Origin: Streptomyces caelestis
GTDB taxonomy: Bacteria > Actinomycetota > Actinomycetes > Streptomycetales > Streptomycetaceae
NCBI RefSeq assembly: GCF_001279005.1
Contig: NZ_LGCN01000199.1
Coordinates: 62,001 to 126,000 of the forward strand
Length of the DNA: 64,000 nucleotides
Direction: 5' to 3'
The translations under genes and the position numbers were made by a program. The notes under the pieces were generated by a model that was not told where the DNA came from, did not search any database, and saw only the letters and a list, made by a program, of their open reading frames with translations. This document shows positions 57,801-64,000 of the stretch, piece by piece. Each line of letters opens with the position of its first letter. Positions within the stretch are counted from its first letter, which is position 1.

Positions 57801-60612
57801 CCTCCCGCTGGCGCAGCGGATTGGGCGCCATCAGACTCAGCGACGTGCCGTCGTTGTTGACGGCGGTGCCGCGGACGACGGCGAGCACCGTGTCGTCGTC
57901 ACGCTGAGCCTCCGCCAGAGGCCGTACGACGAGTGCCGCCCCGCCCTCGCCCGGTACGAACCCGTCGGCCGCCGAGCCGAAGGCGCGGCTGCGCCCGGTC
58001 GGCGACAGGGCCTGCGCCGCCTCCAGGGACCGGTGCGCGGCCGGGGTCAGATGCAGGTTGACGCCGCCGACGACCGCGAGGTCGCACTCGCCGTCCGCGA
58101 GGCTGCGCCGGGCCAGGTGCAGGGCCACCAGGCCCGAGGAGCAGGCGGTGTCCACGGCCAGCGCCGGGCCGTCCAGGTCGAGACAGTGCGCCACGCGGGC
58201 GGCGACGAGACCCGGGAGGCTGCCGGTCAGGACGGCCCCGTCCGGCGGCGCGGCGCCGGGGCCGGCCTCGGCGAGGACCTGCCGGTAGCCGCTGTCGCCG
58301 ACGGCGGCGAAGACGCCGATCCGCAGGCCGCGCCGGCGCGGCCCGGCGTATCCGGCGCGCTCCAGCGCCTCGTGGGCGAGTTCGAGGAAGATCCGCGCCT
58401 GCGGGTCGAGCGCGCGCGCCTCCTCGGCGCCGATCCCGAAGTGCCCGGCGTCGAAGGCGGCGGGGTCGTCCAGGAAGGCGCCCCACCGTCCGTCCTCCGC
58501 GCCGGCCGTGCCCCAGCGCCCCGCGGGCACCGGCGTCACGGCGTCGCGGCCCGCGGTGAGCAGCTCCCAGAACTCCTCCGGCGTACCGGCGCCGGGGAAC
58601 CGGCAGGCCAGTCCCACCACGGCGGTCCTTGCGCCCCGGGCCGGCGCGCCGCCCGTGGACTCCCGGCGTCCGGAAGTCCGTCGCCCCGCCGCGTCCAGCA
58701 GGTGGTCGGTGAGAGCGGCCACCGTGTCGTCGCGCATCACGGCCGGTCCGAGCGTCACGTCCAGCGCCCGCTCCAGCTCGGCGAGCGCCTCCATCGCCTT
58801 GAGCGAGCCGCCGCCCAGCTCGGCGAACCGGTCCCGGTCCCCGAACGACGGCTCCGGTATCCCCAGCACCTTCGCCCAGATCTCCCGCACCACGCCCCGC
58901 ACCTGCGCGCGGGAGCGGGGCGCCGGCGCCGGGTCCCCGGACGGCCGCGGCGGCTCCCGGCGCACCGGGGCCGCCCCGGAGGCGGCCGTCGGCCGGTACG
59001 TCCCCGCCTCGAACCGCGACCGCATCCGCTGCCGCCGCACCTTGCCGCTGGTCGTGCGCGGGAAGGCGGACGGCGGCAGCGCGAACACCCGCACGTCGTC
59101 GTGGCCCAGCGCCGCCCGCACCCGCCCCGCGACCCGGTCCAGCACCCCGGCCGCGGAACGCGGCGGCCGGGCCCAGGCCACGAACACCGCCACCCGCTCC
59201 CCGCCGGTCACCGGGTCGGTCGACCCGATCACCGCCGTCGTCCCGGACGGCACCCCGGGCGTGGCCGCCGCGACCTCCTCCATGTCCGGTGCGTGGAACG
59301 TACGGCCGTTGACGAAGAGGACGTCCTTGTGCCGGCCGCTGACGCACAGCCGGCCGTCCCGGAGGAAACCGAGGTCGCCGGTGCGCAGCCAGCCGTCGGC
59401 GAAGGCGGCCGCCGTCGCCTCCGGCAGACCGTGGTACCCCCGGGCGACCTGCGGACCACGCACCTCGACGTGCCCCACCCGCCGGTCGCCCAGCGGACGG
59501 CCGCGGTCGTCGGTGACCCGCACCGAGCATCCCGGCACCGGCAGTCCCACGTCCATCAACTCCACGGCTTCACCGCCCGGTTCGCATTCCACCGCCCGTC
59601 CCCGGCTGAGCGCGGCACGCTCCAGCGCCACGGGCGCGGCCAGCTCGCCCGGCGGTGGGAACGTGACAGCCAGGGTCGCCTCGGCCAGTCCGTACACGGG
59701 CGTCGCCGCCCGGGGGTCGAGCCCGGACGGACGGGTCCTGGCGGTGAAGTCCCGCCACACCGTCGCCGAGATCGGCTCGGCGCCCACCAGGATCAGCCGC
59801 ACCGAGCTCAGGTCGAGCCCGGCGAACACCTCCTCGGGGACCCGGCGGACGGTCAGCGCCAGGGCGAAGTTGGCGGCGGACAGCAGGGTGGCCCGGTGCG
59901 CGGCGGCCACCTCGAACCACAGCCGGGGGTTCTTCGCGAACGACAGCGGGGCGATCCTCACCTGTCTGGCCCGCGCGGCGAGCGGCGCCAGATGGGTGCC
60001 GATGAGGCCCATGTCGTGGAAGTACGGCATCCAGCTCACCACCACGTCCCGGTCGGTGAGCGCGGCGGCCCCGAGCAGCTGGCGGAGGTTGGCCAGCACG
60101 GCGGCGTGGGTCAGCTCCACGCCCTTGGGCGCCCCGGTGCTGCCGGAGGAGAACTGCAGGAACGCCAGGTCGTCCGGGGCGGCGGTGGCGGGCGACTCCA
60201 CGGCGCGGGACGTCCGCAGCTCCTCCAGCCGCAGGACACGGGCGTCCTCCGGAAGCCGGCCGGCCACGTCCGCGCAGGCCTCGTCCACCGCGACCGGGGG
60301 ACGGCCGAGGTGCTCCCACACGGGGCGGACCCGCCGCACGTCGGGCGCCAGCGGCACCGGCACCAGACCGGCCGCGAGCGCGCCCCAGAACAAGGGCTGG
60401 AAGTCCTCACCTCGGTCCGCGACCACCGGCACGCAGGTGCCCGGCACGACTCCCGCGGCACGGTAACCGCCCGCGACGCGCAAGGAGTCCTCCAGCAGCC
60501 GCCGGAAGGTGACGGGTGTCTCACCGCCGTCCCCCCGGACGTGGACGACCACCTGGTCGGGGGCGCGGAGGGCGGCGTCCAGCAGGACGTCCAGCAGCGT
60601 TTCGGCGTTCAT
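48790..60612 (-). CDS. Hybrid PKS-NRPS megasynthase: FAAL-ACP-KS-AT-KR-ACP-C-A-PCP-C-reductase
   Basis: A single 3,940-residue protein. FAAL (about 1-545): ATP loop FLQFSSGSTGAPKG at 151-164, YGLAEATLAV near 307, TSGKVRRQ near 520. ACP1: LGGGSL with Ser603. KS (663-1085): Cys824 in DTACSSG, His near 960 (EAHGTG) and 998 (NIGHLL). AT (1180-1480): GHSVGE with Ser1265 and RAFHSP near 1366, a malonyl-type pattern. KR (1505-1930): TGGAGGIGS near 1744, YAAAN with Tyr near 1886. ACP2: LGLDSL, Ser2033. C1 (2070-2490): HHAAVDG near 2208. A (2515-3000): FTSGSTGRPKA, NLYGPTETT; pocket residues D-A-R-S-V-V-L-V-N by eye, no substrate assigned. PCP: LGGDSL, Ser3062. C2 (3110-3530): HHLIGDG near 3256. C-terminal 3563-3940 resembles acyl-ACP reductase with GLGSIG and Cys3872. 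No thioesterase. It would activate a fatty acid, extend once with reduction, add an amino acid and perhaps release reductively. ATG at 60612. Confidence 0.92.
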   Translation of the reverse strand: MNAETLLDVLLDAALRAPDQVVVHVRGDGGETPVTFRRLLEDSLRVAGGYRAAGVVPGTCVPVVADRGEDFQPLFWGALAAGLVPVPLAPDVRRVRPVWEHLGRPPVAVDEACADVAGRLPEDARVLRLEELRTSRAVESPATAAPDDLAFLQFSSGSTGAPKGVELTHAAVLANLRQLLGAAALTDRDVVVSWMPYFHDMGLIGTHLAPLAARARQVRIAPLSFAKNPRLWFEVAAAHRATLLSAANFALALTVRRVPEEVFAGLDLSSVRLILVGAEPISATVWRDFTARTRPSGLDPRAATPVYGLAEATLAVTFPPPGELAAPVALERAALSRGRAVECEPGGEAVELMDVGLPVPGCSVRVTDDRGRPLGDRRVGHVEVRGPQVARGYHGLPEATAAAFADGWLRTGDLGFLRDGRLCVSGRHKDVLFVNGRTFHAPDMEEVAAATPGVPSGTTAVIGSTDPVTGGERVAVFVAWARPPRSAAGVLDRVAGRVRAALGHDDVRVFALPPSAFPRTTSGKVRRQRMRSRFEAGTYRPTAASGAAPVRREPPRPSGDPAPAPRSRAQVRGVVREIWAKVLGIPEPSFGDRDRFAELGGGSLKAMEALAELERALDVTLGPAVMRDDTVAALTDHLLDAAGRRTSGRRESTGGAPARGARTAVVGLACRFPGAGTPEEFWELLTAGRDAVTPVPAGRWGTAGAEDGRWGAFLDDPAAFDAGHFGIGAEEARALDPQARIFLELAHEALERAGYAGPRRRGLRIGVFAAVGDSGYRQVLAEAGPGAAPPDGAVLTGSLPGLVAARVAHCLDLDGPALAVDTACSSGLVALHLARRSLADGECDLAVVGGVNLHLTPAAHRSLEAAQALSPTGRSRAFGSAADGFVPGEGGAALVVRPLAEAQRDDDTVLAVVRGTAVNNDGTSLSLMAPNPLRQREVITRAHRDCGVDPASVTYVEAHGTGTAVGDPIELRSLAHAFPPRPDGRPRLLGSVKTNIGHLLNAAALPSLVKVVLALGHGRLPASLHHTPPSPAVERAGFALVAEETDWESDGPRRAGVNAFGFGGTNAHAVLEEAPPAPVRTARRTGGGPRLLTLSAGSAQGLEAWTSRLAEHLRAHPELDEADVCATVGAARDERPHRLALVADGDLRERLTAASTAGRGAITGTVTRRPRTVFVLPGQGGLRPGPGAAPYATAPVYRATLDEASAVVGEVRGRRLTDWCVDGDVTEDDLAATEVAQPLLVAHGVALARQLTAWGVRPDAVVGHSVGELAAACAGGMLSLREAVTFAAERGRLMGGSTAPGAMAAVLGAAEREVSALVDASGGELAVAAYNGPGRLVVSGTPEAVGRAARRLTGQGAAVRPLRVSRAFHSPLMEPVARALADAARDLTPTAPTTPVMSTLTAAWQPPMTPEHLREHALRPVRFDRAVARLLEEGYDTFVELGPTRTVAADGDVLVASVPTGGPRELLEIVARLWARGVPLDRTTLDEGHRRVPLPPYPYRRRGYWPEPATQGLLHDIVWRAAPPPAAGSRAAGAAQAGAAAPHRRRAARPQPRPTPTRPGGTIAVTGADPAAAHRLADRLAAHGAHAVTAADDIDPAETVILLAGTARARTAADLAAHQRDAITALNDALALLDRAGAHRLLVVTRDAHVTGHGPEHPNPAQAILGGLALAVPEESEAIANWVDLSSLDDEEQHLRALLAETSAPQAEGAVAWRAGHRSVRTVVPRAGDRTAAAAPLPADGTFLITGGAGGIGSALARQLADRAHPVLVLAGRSPHPPRGLLEELTALGADARYVRADLAVPEDVERLVAGLPPLDAVFHAAGVARPGSLRGTDVRETVDALGAKTLGTVLLAEALDRHGQRPGVCVAFSSVSSVLPGLAGALGAYAAANAFLDSFAGAERRAGRPWLSVNLGPFGGTGLAAGGVGGAATAAGRPLATAPALAALRSACGTTAAQLVLADLAPVAPPVAPVAPVAPVAPVAPVPPSTADGTSGPAPASSGTAAVLRELLARTLEVPPATVDDDTPFLSLGLDSLGAVDLVKRLERKLGRSLPTTLFFEHRTVRELAAHLDERAPGRPDGEPFALTPVQLALHTSSLLHPDVPARGHLRLTVRGPLDTGVLGRALAHLADRHGMLRLRVDTSGGRPTQRVAAPVLVADWYEVRDCAAEDVAGVESAVCNRPFDLTAGPPVRAVLLRQEPELAHLLLVVHHAAVDGYSLNLLAGELWTAYTALWHGEPAPRRARSAPDFARYAAGTRHSGVPDAVRRHWAERLATRGTPPRLPYDGDPDAPAAGPILQHHGVFDAELSTGLERLAAAHGVSLFHLLLAAYARCLARWTGRRDVAVNVARAGRDDRFDGVDRLVGPLADTLPLLCEVDGEEPVVALAERVRRLWLESERHAGVSSLDLAAMLPGDGAGPRTVSPAGFSFARFPAVAAPGCPVEVAATAAGTGSATTRLSLLCWADGPVLRLSWNFPAPLFERATVARLDREFRGELAALLPTPGPAPSALPGGRLPLVTRLLDRFRARPGATAVDAGEASLTYGELDRASAALAARLRTHGVRPGDLVGLLTEPGADTVVGVVGVLRAGAGWVPLDPEHPRARLADQLTRTSASTVVCHSPTLRLARALTGVRTVAADEPSDDDGRTVAAPDPGAIAYVIFTSGSTGRPKAVPVTHRAMENYLDWAVGAFGYGPDDRLAQTASPCFDASVRQLLAPLLAGGAVVTVPRNLLRDPELLLAHVERARVTVWSSVPTLWEQLLSAAEARAARGVEPVDLSALRWVHVGGEALPVEHVRRWFDLFGSGTRIANLYGPTETTVNATCHVIGARPGDGVRRLPIGRAAAGALLEVVDADGAVCGAGEAGELLIAGVGLTPGYLGEPELTARAFTMRGGRRWYRSGDRVRRSADGVLEFLGRLDDQVKVRGNRVEPGEVEAALQTCPGVGRAVVLAHEGRLLAFVTTRRGAERPVAGEVRRHLAGLLPSYMVPARITPVDALPLTGTGKVDRSALLSTDPGAVLGGPDASPGDGRTPPATATERRLAAIWCAVLRVTAVCREDDFFGLGGDSLLVLEVFARLAERAGPLPRPTVIYRHRTLAALAGAVDAAAEEGSVAGTGNAGAGDGGPVPAGDREPGPFPVTPGQRGFLLAEALSPGGGTWLARLRLSGPLDPDLFQRAVDVLVERHGMLRTVFPSGARPPVQQELPRSLRLPVDFETVAGPAEVDERAAAEAERRLEPWAWPLLRLRVLTLEREEHVLLVHAHHLIGDGYSSALLIRELTETYDRLADGTEPGPPAPRSGFRDHALAVAGPGAGAPAAAGHRARADRLNAPYRPPVLRTAAEGGVRRFESAGFTLDATLTAALREVASAARTTLYAPLLTAYYQELTAVTGRPDLVVGLAVSGRDRALPDAHRVFGPFATAVPVRPAGAAGAPLADGEFGDALRRIVAEAEEARAHEDVVPRHADGLPVTSQFFFSHLDFAALAPRGDGTLRVSWEAGGSMFLPPSSATDLFMAVRPDGDGLRVTVRGCAAAFSPAALDGFVRSVRDRLVRAAGNRRAVAPPPGRRRGTMDAALVGYLPAPGHLARLAGLPEAALPRAEVRDLLFPDGGPRLLETVRTPLGRSGFVCVPLFADELGRGAGLVDQTARAVSLAASLGARCVSLAGMIPSLTGYGFDVLRHRRYPSAVTTGHAATVVSVVRTVHAALEATGRDLGDLEVAFAGLGSIGASSLELLLSLAARPPRRLLLCDVRGSGPRLGELGRRLKERGQAGEVEVVEARRMLPDAVHAADLLVTAVSGATAVLDVDRLRPGAVVVDDSFPHCFDTGRALARMRERSDVLILGGGLLHVGRTDREVAADLPAAVAAGHLAQPWIEGTLASCRTESLLRASDDRLPLVHGLVDAAVARAHWDAVEEAGVTAAPLHLLGHLVAPAPGAGPCEPTSDAELRR
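54664..54717. repeat. 9-bp tandem repeats in the KR-ACP linker
   Basis: Six adjacent copies of GACCGGGGC, four perfect and the two outer ones with one mismatch, span 54664-54717. In the megasynthase they encode repeated Ala-Pro-Val at about residues 1966-1983, between KR and ACP2. This is a flexible linker whose length is probably variable between strains. Confidence 0.9.
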
Positions 60613-60743
60613 GGGTCCGTTCGTTCGTCCGAGGTCGACGGGCCGGCGACGACGACCGACCCCGTTGTCAGTGGCTGCGCCTACGGTTCGATCAGTAGGA
60701 CCCGGCGGAACGGCCGCGGGTTCCGTCCGGGAAGGGCTTTGCC

Positions 60744-62195
60744 ATGTCCGCTGGTGCCACGGTGACGACGACGTATCTGGAGCTGTCGCAGGAGGACGGC
60801 GCCGCGCACAAGTTCTACGAAGTGACGGTCGACGGCCCGACGGTGACGGTGCGCTACGGCAGGATCGGCGCGACGGGACAGGTCCAGACGACGACGTTCC
60901 CCACGGCCGCGAAGGCGCAGGCCGCCGCGGCGAAGAAGGTGGGGGAGAAGGTCCGCAAGGGGTACGCGCCGGCGGTGCGGGGACAGCGGGCCCCGCGCGC
61001 GGTGACCCGCCGTCAGGTGGTCTCGGCCCCGTCCACCGCGCGTGCCGTGGCCCCCGTGCTGTGGCGGTTCGACACCGGCTCCTCGGCGTTCGGCATCCAC
61101 GTCGACGACGAACGCTGCTGGGTCGGCAACCAGTCCGGCGACGTCTTCACCCTGGACCACGAGGGCGAGGCACTGGCCCGCTTCAGCCTGCCGGACGGTG
61201 TGAAGTGCCTGGTCGCGGACGACTTCTGGATCTACGCCGGCTGCGACGACGGCCGGGTCTACGACCTCTCCTCGAAACTGCCGTTCGCCGCCTACGACAT
61301 CGCCGCGGACGTCGACATCTTCTGGCTGGACATCCACGAGGGCGTGCTGAACGTCTCGGACCGCGCCGGCCGCCTCACCGTCATCGACCACGAGGACGAG
61401 CACCAGTGGACCCGCCGCAGCCAGGGCGAGCACGCCTGGATGGTCCGCGCCGACGACCGGGCCGTCTACCACGGCCACCACGGGGGCGTCACGGCCTACG
61501 CGCCCGACGGCGGCGGCGAGCTGTGGCACACCCCCACCCGCGGCGGGGTGCTGTTCGGCTGGCAGGAGGACGACACCGTCTACGCCGGTACGGCGCACCG
61601 CGTGGTGCAGCGGCTGTCAAAGGCGACCGGCGCCGTCGAGGCCACCTACGCCTGCGACAGCGCCGTGTACTCCTGCGCCACCTCCCCGGGCGGACGGTTC
61701 GTCTTCGCCGGCGACTCCGCGTCGTCCGTCTACTGCTTCGACCGGGACGGCACGCGCCTGTGGAAGCTCGGCACGGGAGGCGGATCGGCGCTGTCCATGC
61801 AGTACCGGGACGAGCGGCTCTACCTGGTGACCACGGACGGGTCGCTGGTGTGCGTGGACGCGAGCGAGGCCGCCGTCGCCGCGGCGCAGCAGGGCACGGT
61901 GCCGGTCGCGCGGGACGTCAAACTCGCCGCGGCCCTGCCGACCTACGCGCCGGCCACGGCCGCGACCGCGGTGGCGACCGTCGCGCAGGCCCCCTCCGGC
62001 GCCGTCGTCGTCGAATGCGTCCAGCACCACGGCCGGCTGCGCGTCCACGTCGTCTCCGACGGCTACGACGACTCCTGGAACGTGCAGTTCCCGCGGGCGA
62101 TACGGGTGCCCGGCGCACGCTATGTCGTGGACGCGCTGCACCCGGCGGCCGGCGGCTTCTACCGGGTGCGCGGCGAGATCCGCCGGCTCCGGTGA
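60744..62195 (+). CDS. WGR-domain protein with a beta-propeller
   Basis: A 483-residue cytosolic protein. Residues about 8-85 are a WGR domain (FYEVTVDGPTVTVRYGRIGA, QTTTFPTAAKAQAAAAKKV; the signature reads YGR here), known from PARPs, MolR and related DNA-end or nucleic acid binding proteins. Residues about 100-480 are a PQQ/WD-like propeller of about seven blades (WRFDTGSSAFGIHVDDERCW, SGDVFTLDHEGEALARFSLP, GRVYDLSSK, RFVFAGDSASSVYCFDRDG). No catalytic domain. It is divergent from the megasynthase gene; 131 bases separate the starts. Function unknown; similar WGR-propeller proteins are known in Streptomyces. Confidence 0.87.
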   Translation: MSAGATVTTTYLELSQEDGAAHKFYEVTVDGPTVTVRYGRIGATGQVQTTTFPTAAKAQAAAAKKVGEKVRKGYAPAVRGQRAPRAVTRRQVVSAPSTARAVAPVLWRFDTGSSAFGIHVDDERCWVGNQSGDVFTLDHEGEALARFSLPDGVKCLVADDFWIYAGCDDGRVYDLSSKLPFAAYDIAADVDIFWLDIHEGVLNVSDRAGRLTVIDHEDEHQWTRRSQGEHAWMVRADDRAVYHGHHGGVTAYAPDGGGELWHTPTRGGVLFGWQEDDTVYAGTAHRVVQRLSKATGAVEATYACDSAVYSCATSPGGRFVFAGDSASSVYCFDRDGTRLWKLGTGGGSALSMQYRDERLYLVTTDGSLVCVDASEAAVAAAQQGTVPVARDVKLAAALPTYAPATAATAVATVAQAPSGAVVVECVQHHGRLRVHVVSDGYDDSWNVQFPRAIRVPGARYVVDALHPAAGGFYRVRGEIRRLR

Positions 62196-62329
62196 CCGCC
62201 GGCGGGCGCGCTCGGCGAACCCGTGAGCCCTGTGCGCGCCCCCGCACGGCCGAGGACAATGCGGTGCCCGTGACCGCCCCGTGAAGCGCCGCGCTCCCCG
62301 CCCCCGTCGAGGAAAGCAGGTCGACCGTC

Positions 62330-63052
62330 GTGCTGCTGCGTCTGCCCACGTCCCTGTCCGAAGCCCGGCGGCACCTGGCCGAAGGAGCGGTGCCCGTCGG
62401 CGGAGCCACCCTCGTGTGGGCCCTCTGGCAACGCGACGGCTTCCCCGAGCAGGCCATGTCCCTGCGCAGGCTTCCCCAGGCCAACCTCATGGAACGCGAG
62501 GCGCTGGGCGCCGCCGTGCTGCTGCACCAGGTGGACGGCCGGGTGCCGGACGTGCTGCGCCGCGCGGCCTCCACCGTGGGCACCGGCGCCGTGCGCCGCA
62601 CGGCCACCGTCGGCGGCAACATCGTGGGCAGCACCCTGCGCTGTCTGCTGCCCGCGGCCCTGGTCCTGGACGCGCGGGCGACCGTACTGGACCGGGACGG
62701 CGTCTACGAGACCGACCTGGCCGAAGTGGTGGCCAAACGCCCTCTGCTGCTCGGCCTCCGCTGGCGCGACCCCGTGGCCAGCGGCTACCACAAGGCGGCC
62801 GGTGAGGCGGGCGGGCCGCCGCCCCTCGTCGTCGCCACCGCCGTGCACGCCGACGGCGACGGCGCCCGCCGCCTCCTCGTCGCCGTACGGGACGGCTACG
62901 AGGTGATCAGCGAGGCCGCGCCCTGTCGCACCGGAGCCGAGGAGGTGCTCCGCACCCTGGACGCCACGGACCTGGGATCGCTGCCCGCCGGGGCACGGGA
63001 GGAGGTGCGCCGCGAGGTGACCGCCGTCCTGGACCGCGCCGGCGGCCGCTGA
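62330..63052 (+). CDS. FAD-binding subunit of molybdenum hydroxylase type, stand-alone
   Basis: A 240-residue protein related to the FAD-binding (CoxM/XdhB-type) subunit: PVGGATLVWALWQ corresponds to the first FAD loop and GTGAVRRTATVGGNIVGSTLRC, with T-V-G-G-N, to the second; the C-terminal domain is short. In complete enzymes it works with a 2Fe-2S subunit and a molybdopterin subunit, neither visible here. The protein is shorter than usual (about 280). It is convergent with hypE, separated by a hairpin. Start GTG at 62330; GAGGAAAG lies 14 bases upstream, a rather long spacing. Confidence 0.8.
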   Translation: MLLRLPTSLSEARRHLAEGAVPVGGATLVWALWQRDGFPEQAMSLRRLPQANLMEREALGAAVLLHQVDGRVPDVLRRAASTVGTGAVRRTATVGGNIVGSTLRCLLPAALVLDARATVLDRDGVYETDLAEVVAKRPLLLGLRWRDPVASGYHKAAGEAGGPPPLVVATAVHADGDGARRLLVAVRDGYEVISEAAPCRTGAEEVLRTLDATDLGSLPAGAREEVRREVTAVLDRAGGR

Positions 63053-63056
63053 CGAC

Positions 63057-63090
63057 GGTGCGCCGCCCGGACCGCCCCGGGTGGCGCACC
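63057..63090. terminator. Bidirectional terminator between FAD-subunit gene and hypE
   Basis: GGTGCGCCGCCCGG (63057-63070) pairs with CCGGGTGGCGCACC (63077-63090): 14 bp with one G-T wobble and a 6-base loop, placed between the convergent stops. Confidence 0.8.
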
Positions 63091-63102
63091 GGCGCGTGCC
63101 GC

Positions 63103-64000
63103 TCAGCAGATCCGAGGGAGCTGCTCGCCCATCGGCAGGTCCACCACCCGGGTGCCCCCGAGCCCGGTCCGTGCGACGACCATGCCGGGGTGCTCCGCGA
63201 CCGCCTCACCGATGACGGCGGCGTCGGCGCCCAGGTGATGCGCCCTCATCGCGGCCAGGACCGCGTCCGCGTGCTCCCGCGGCACGAAGGCGACGAGCTT
63301 CCCCTCGTTGGCCACGTACATCGGGTCGAGACCCAGCATCGCGCAGGCCCCGGCCACCGGCTGCGGCACCGGGACGGCGCGCTCCCGGACGACGACGCCG
63401 CACCCCGATGCCACGGCGATCTCGTTGAGCGAGGCCGCCAGACCGCCGCGGGTCGGATCGCGCAGCACGTGCAGGTCCGAAGTGACCGCCAGCATCGCCT
63501 CCACGAGCCCGCCGAGCGGCGCGCAGTCGCTCTCGACCTCCGTCTCGAATCGCAGGTTCTCCCGCTCGCTCATGATGGCCACGCCGTGCACGCCGATGGC
63601 GCCGCTCACCAGGACGACATCGCCGGGAACCACCCGCTCCGGGCGCAGGTCCACCCCGGCGGGCACCACACCGATGCCCGACGTGTTGACGTACACGCCG
63701 TCCCCGTGGCCGGCCTCCACGACCTTGGTGTCGCCCGTCACCACCCGTACCCCGGCGGTACGGGCCGCGGCGCCGAGCGCCTCGGCGACCCGGCCGACCG
63801 TCTCGATCTCGACGCCCTCCTCCAGGATCAGGCCGCACGAGAGGTACGCCGCGCGCGCCCCGCTCATCGCGAGGTCGTTGACCGTGCCGTTGACCGCGAG
63901 ATCACCGATGCTGCCGCCGGGGAAGAACAGCGGCCGGACCACGAAGGAGTCGGTGGAGAAGGCGAGCCGGGCGCCGTCCAGCTCGACCACCGCGGAGTCG
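63103..64000 (-). CDS. hypE: Hydrogenase maturation factor HypE (5' end outside window)
   Basis: HypE dehydrates a carbamoyl group on its own C-terminal cysteine to a thiocyanate, giving the cyanide ligands of [NiFe]-hydrogenase. The visible 299 codons include LAFSTDSFVVRPLFFPGGSIGDLAVNGTVNDLAMSGA (split at about residues 9-45 of the visible part), VVTGDTKVVEAG, LHVLRDPTRGGLAASLNEIA, and the C-terminus PRIC with the terminal Cys that accepts the carbamoyl group. ATP-binding follows the AIRS/PurM fold. The gene continues beyond base 64000; upstream hyp or hydrogenase genes are expected there. Confidence 0.95.
   Translation of the reverse strand, partial: DSAVVELDGARLAFSTDSFVVRPLFFPGGSIGDLAVNGTVNDLAMSGARAAYLSCGLILEEGVEIETVGRVAEALGAAARTAGVRVVTGDTKVVEAGHGDGVYVNTSGIGVVPAGVDLRPERVVPGDVVLVSGAIGVHGVAIMSERENLRFETEVESDCAPLGGLVEAMLAVTSDLHVLRDPTRGGLAASLNEIAVASGCGVVVRERAVPVPQPVAGACAMLGLDPMYVANEGKLVAFVPREHADAVLAAMRAHHLGADAAVIGEAVAEHPGMVVARTGLGGTRVVDLPMGEQLPRIC

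Noticed and set aside
51697-60765. A 3,022-codon open frame on the plus strand, antisense to the megasynthase
   Set aside because: Its translation is Arg/Gly/His-rich without any domain, and it mirrors the codon bias of the minus-strand gene. In DNA of this GC content stops are rare in the antisense frame.

Overview
The window has very high GC, GTG starts, many 4-base ATGA/GTGA stop-start overlaps and typical actinobacterial families. This points to a Streptomyces chromosome. The mix of one specialised-metabolite cluster, an orphan megasynthase, secreted polysaccharide-active enzymes and several decayed gene remnants suggests a chromosome arm rather than the core; that is inference.

Region 1 (1-10.0 kb) holds the isorenieratene (aromatic carotenoid) genes. 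crtE-crtI-crtB-crtV run leftwards and crtY-crtT-crtU run rightwards from a shared 243-base promoter region. GGPP is made (CrtE), condensed to phytoene (CrtB), desaturated to lycopene (CrtI), cyclised to beta-carotene (CrtY), then aromatised and methyl-shifted (CrtU). The roles of CrtT (methyltransferase) and CrtV (Rieske protein) are less certain. Unlike in S. coelicolor, no litR/litS regulator genes are seen beside crt in this window.

Region 2 (10.0-14.8 kb) is the most unusual part. Three translationally coupled leftward genes encode a PAS-GAF-PP2C phosphatase, a CarH-like adenosylcobalamin photosensory domain without a DNA-binding domain, and a STAS-like protein whose phosphorylatable serine is missing. 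Upstream on the same strand are cbiZ (cobinamide salvage) and an RsbW-like anti-sigma kinase. I infer a B12-based light-sensing partner-switching module, placed to control the neighbouring carotenoid genes.

Region 3 (14.6-26.5 kb) has a 97-bp tandem duplication in non-coding DNA, phosphoglucomutase, a MarR regulator with a cupin, a GT4 glycosyltransferase with a partner protein, a histone-like/winged-helix protein, an L,D-transpeptidase lipoprotein and a secreted alpha/beta hydrolase.

Region 4 (26.6-36.3 kb) has a MASE1 membrane sensor next to a PP2C phosphatase, a secreted metal-dependent hydrolase with an F5/8C domain, and a glycerolipid locus: glpD and a tetR regulator, divergent from an alkylglycerone-phosphate-synthase-like oxidase and a lipid kinase. 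The last looks like ether-lipid synthesis.

Region 5 (36.3-48.8 kb) carries a furA-katG oxidative stress operon with a strong terminator, small stress proteins (DUF2945, DUF3140, DUF350, TerB), a YihY membrane protein, a GH16 glucanase with a lectin domain and an acyltransferase. Remnants of an HTH regulator and of a glucuronoyl esterase lie between them.

Region 6 (48.8-60.6 kb) is a single 3,940-residue hybrid megasynthase read as FAAL-ACP-KS-AT-KR-ACP-C-A-PCP-C-reductase. The C-terminal domain resembles cyanobacterial acyl-ACP reductase and no thioesterase is present.

Region 7 (60.7-64 kb) has a WGR/beta-propeller protein, a lone FAD-binding subunit of the molybdenum hydroxylase type, and hypE, cut by the window edge. 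No tRNA, rRNA, CRISPR array, insertion sequence or phage was recognised.
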